Origin: DASQHW01 sp963837155 | GTDB lineage: Bacteria; Actinomycetota; Acidimicrobiia; IMCC26256; PALSA-610 | Direction of reading: 5' to 3' | Assembly (NCBI GenBank): GCA_963837155.1 | Contig: CAWIMB010000001.1 | Span: 1,178,001-1,242,000 of the forward strand | DNA length: 64,000 nt | Shown here: positions 62,778-64,000 of the stretch, piece after piece | Numbering within the stretch: the stretch's first letter is position 1 | Layout: every line of letters starts with the position of its first letter | Notes under the pieces: generated by a model | Seen by the model: only the letters and a program-made list of their open reading frames with translations | Databases searched by the model: none | What the model was told of the DNA's origin: nothing | Position numbers and translations under genes: made by a program

Positions 62778-64000
62778 ATGTCCACTTCTCGCTTCCAGTA
62801 CTCGCGCTGGGACGGCAGCCAGGTCGGCTTCGATCTCGACGCCGACGCGCTGCTCGAGGAGATGACCGACGACCTGCTCTACCACGGCGATCTCAACGCC
62901 GCGTTGCGCCGGATGATGCAGCAAGGATTCCGCGACAGACAGGGCCGCGACGTGCAAGGCATGCGCGAGATGCTCGAGAAGCTGCGCGAGCGCCGGCGCG
63001 AGCAGCTCGACCGCTACGACCTCGGCGGCGTGTACGAAGACATTGCCAACAGGCTCGACGACATCGTCGACGAGGAGCGCGCCGGCATCGATCGCCGCCT
63101 CGACGAAGCGCAGCAGTCGGGCGACAAGCGCCGCGAGGAACTCCTCGATGAGCTGGCCCAACAGCGCCGCGAGCAGCTCGACCAGTTACCGCCCGACCTC
63201 GCGGGCCGCGTCAGCGATCTCCAGCAGTACGACTGGATGGACGACAACGCGCGTCAGCACTTCGAAGAGCTCATGGAGGAGCTGAAGAAGCAGTTGCTCG
63301 ACTCGATGTTCAATCAGCTGCAACAGGGCATGTCGCAGATGTCGCCCGAGCAGTTGCAACGCATGAAGGACATGCTCGCCGAGCTCAATCACATGCTCGA
63401 GCAGCGTGAGCGCGGTGAGGAACCCGACTTCGAAGGGTTCATGGACCGCTACGGCGACTTCTTCCCCGAGAATCCGCAGACGCTCGACGAGCTGCTCGAG
63501 CAGATGGCACGCTCGATGGCGCAGATGCAGCAGCTGCTCAACTCGATGACGCCCGAGCAGCGCGCGCAGCTCCAGGAGCTCGCGAACTCACTGCTCGACG
63601 ACATGGACTTGCGCTGGCAGGTCGACCAGCTCGGTCAGAACCTCCGCAACGCGTTCCCGCAAATGGGCTGGGGCCAACAGCAGCGCTTCCGCGGCAACGA
63701 GCCGCTTCCGCTCGAAGGCATGCAAGGTCTGCTCGACGAGCTGGGGGACATCGACGCGCTCGAGAACCTCATGCGCAATGCGACCAGTCCCGGCCCGCTC
63801 GCCGAGGTCGACCTCGACAAGGTGCGTGAGCTGCTCGGTGAGGACGCGGCCCGTTCACTGCAACAGCTCGCGAAGGTTGCCAGGGAGCTTGAAGAAGCCG
63901 GCCTCATCGAACAGCGTGAAGGCCGGATGGAGCTCACGCCCAAAGGCATCCGTCGCATCGGCCAGCGCGCGCTCGGCGACTTGTTCAAGCGCCTGTTACA
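62778..64000 (+). CDS. VWA-domain partner of the AAA+ ATPase, N-terminal part
   Basis: Open to the window edge; 407 residues are visible. Starts MSTSRFQYSRWDGSQVGFDL, followed by long glutamine- and glutamate-rich helical stretches (LQQGMSQMSPEQLQRMKDML, LLNSMTPEQRAQLQELANSL) and then ELEEAGLIEQREGRMELTPK with a winged-helix look. This matches the N-terminal half of actinobacterial VWA proteins encoded with MoxR/chelatase-type ATPases; the VWA domain itself should lie beyond 64000. It begins 3.7 kb after its likely partner gene. Confidence 0.82.
   Translation, partial: MSTSRFQYSRWDGSQVGFDLDADALLEEMTDDLLYHGDLNAALRRMMQQGFRDRQGRDVQGMREMLEKLRERRREQLDRYDLGGVYEDIANRLDDIVDEERAGIDRRLDEAQQSGDKRREELLDELAQQRREQLDQLPPDLAGRVSDLQQYDWMDDNARQHFEELMEELKKQLLDSMFNQLQQGMSQMSPEQLQRMKDMLAELNHMLEQRERGEEPDFEGFMDRYGDFFPENPQTLDELLEQMARSMAQMQQLLNSMTPEQRAQLQELANSLLDDMDLRWQVDQLGQNLRNAFPQMGWGQQQRFRGNEPLPLEGMQGLLDELGDIDALENLMRNATSPGPLAEVDLDKVRELLGEDAARSLQQLAKVARELEEAGLIEQREGRMELTPKGIRRIGQRALGDLFKRLL

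Overview
The window is about 64 kb of high-GC (roughly two-thirds G+C), densely packed bacterial chromosome. The gene content points to the phylum Actinomycetota: a CIRCE-controlled groES, the GuaB3 IMP-dehydrogenase relative, a UdgX-type uracil-DNA glycosylase, and -10 hexamers (TANNNT) placed 6-9 bases before many start codons, as in leaderless transcription. My best guess is an uncultured member of the Acidimicrobiia, but this is inference. I see no rRNA, tRNA, CRISPR array, prophage or insertion sequence, and no gene-free stretch longer than about 150 bases.

Layout. 0-9 kb: end of tsaD, CIRCE and groES, an acyl-CoA synthetase, a Nudix hydrolase, a methyltransferase, then a purine/sugar block (guaB3, a VOC protein, guaA, class I fructose-bisphosphate aldolase) and dtd. 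9-12.5 kb: pcrA interrupted by a 370-residue intein. 12.9-15.4 kb: a stand-alone B12-binding mutase subunit and sucCD. 15.4-17.7 kb: an unrecognised three-gene membrane-protein operon. 17.8-23.2 kb: purN-purH-folD, a zinc-ribbon protein, a J-domain protein, mdh and ogt. 23.2-26.2 kb: two unrelated fumarases (class I and class II) transcribed divergently from overlapping -10 elements. 26.3-32 kb: a cation transporter, a VWA lipoprotein, and an uncharacterised cluster with a free-standing phosphohistidine domain. 32-36.6 kb: a glp operon (glpD, an alkylglycerone-phosphate-synthase-like flavoenzyme, glpK). 36.7-42.5 kb: a BBE oxidoreductase, a rhodanese, a second acyl-CoA synthetase, an NlpC/P60 peptidase and small proteins. 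42.5-51.8 kb: xylA, a LuxR-type regulator, a lactonase-like protein, xylB, then transsulfuration (CBS, metB) and udgX. 51.8-55.4 kb: sdhCAB. 55.5-64 kb: a GH2 protein lacking both catalytic glutamates, an AAA+ ATPase, an FtsX-type permease, a GH1 glycosidase and the start of the VWA partner of the ATPase.

Working together: sucCD, mdh, both fumarases and sdhCAB cover the succinyl-CoA to oxaloacetate arm of the TCA cycle, and the B12 subunit would feed methylmalonyl-CoA carbon into it. purN, purH and folD share the 10-formyl-tetrahydrofolate pool, and guaB3/guaA serve guanine nucleotides. xylA and xylB bracket a regulator, and glpD/glpK handle glycerol.

Caveat: ten genes carry about 20 single-base frame breaks whose flanks stay well conserved, even in core TCA enzymes. 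I read most as base-calling or assembly errors rather than gene death, and have joined the reading frames accordingly.
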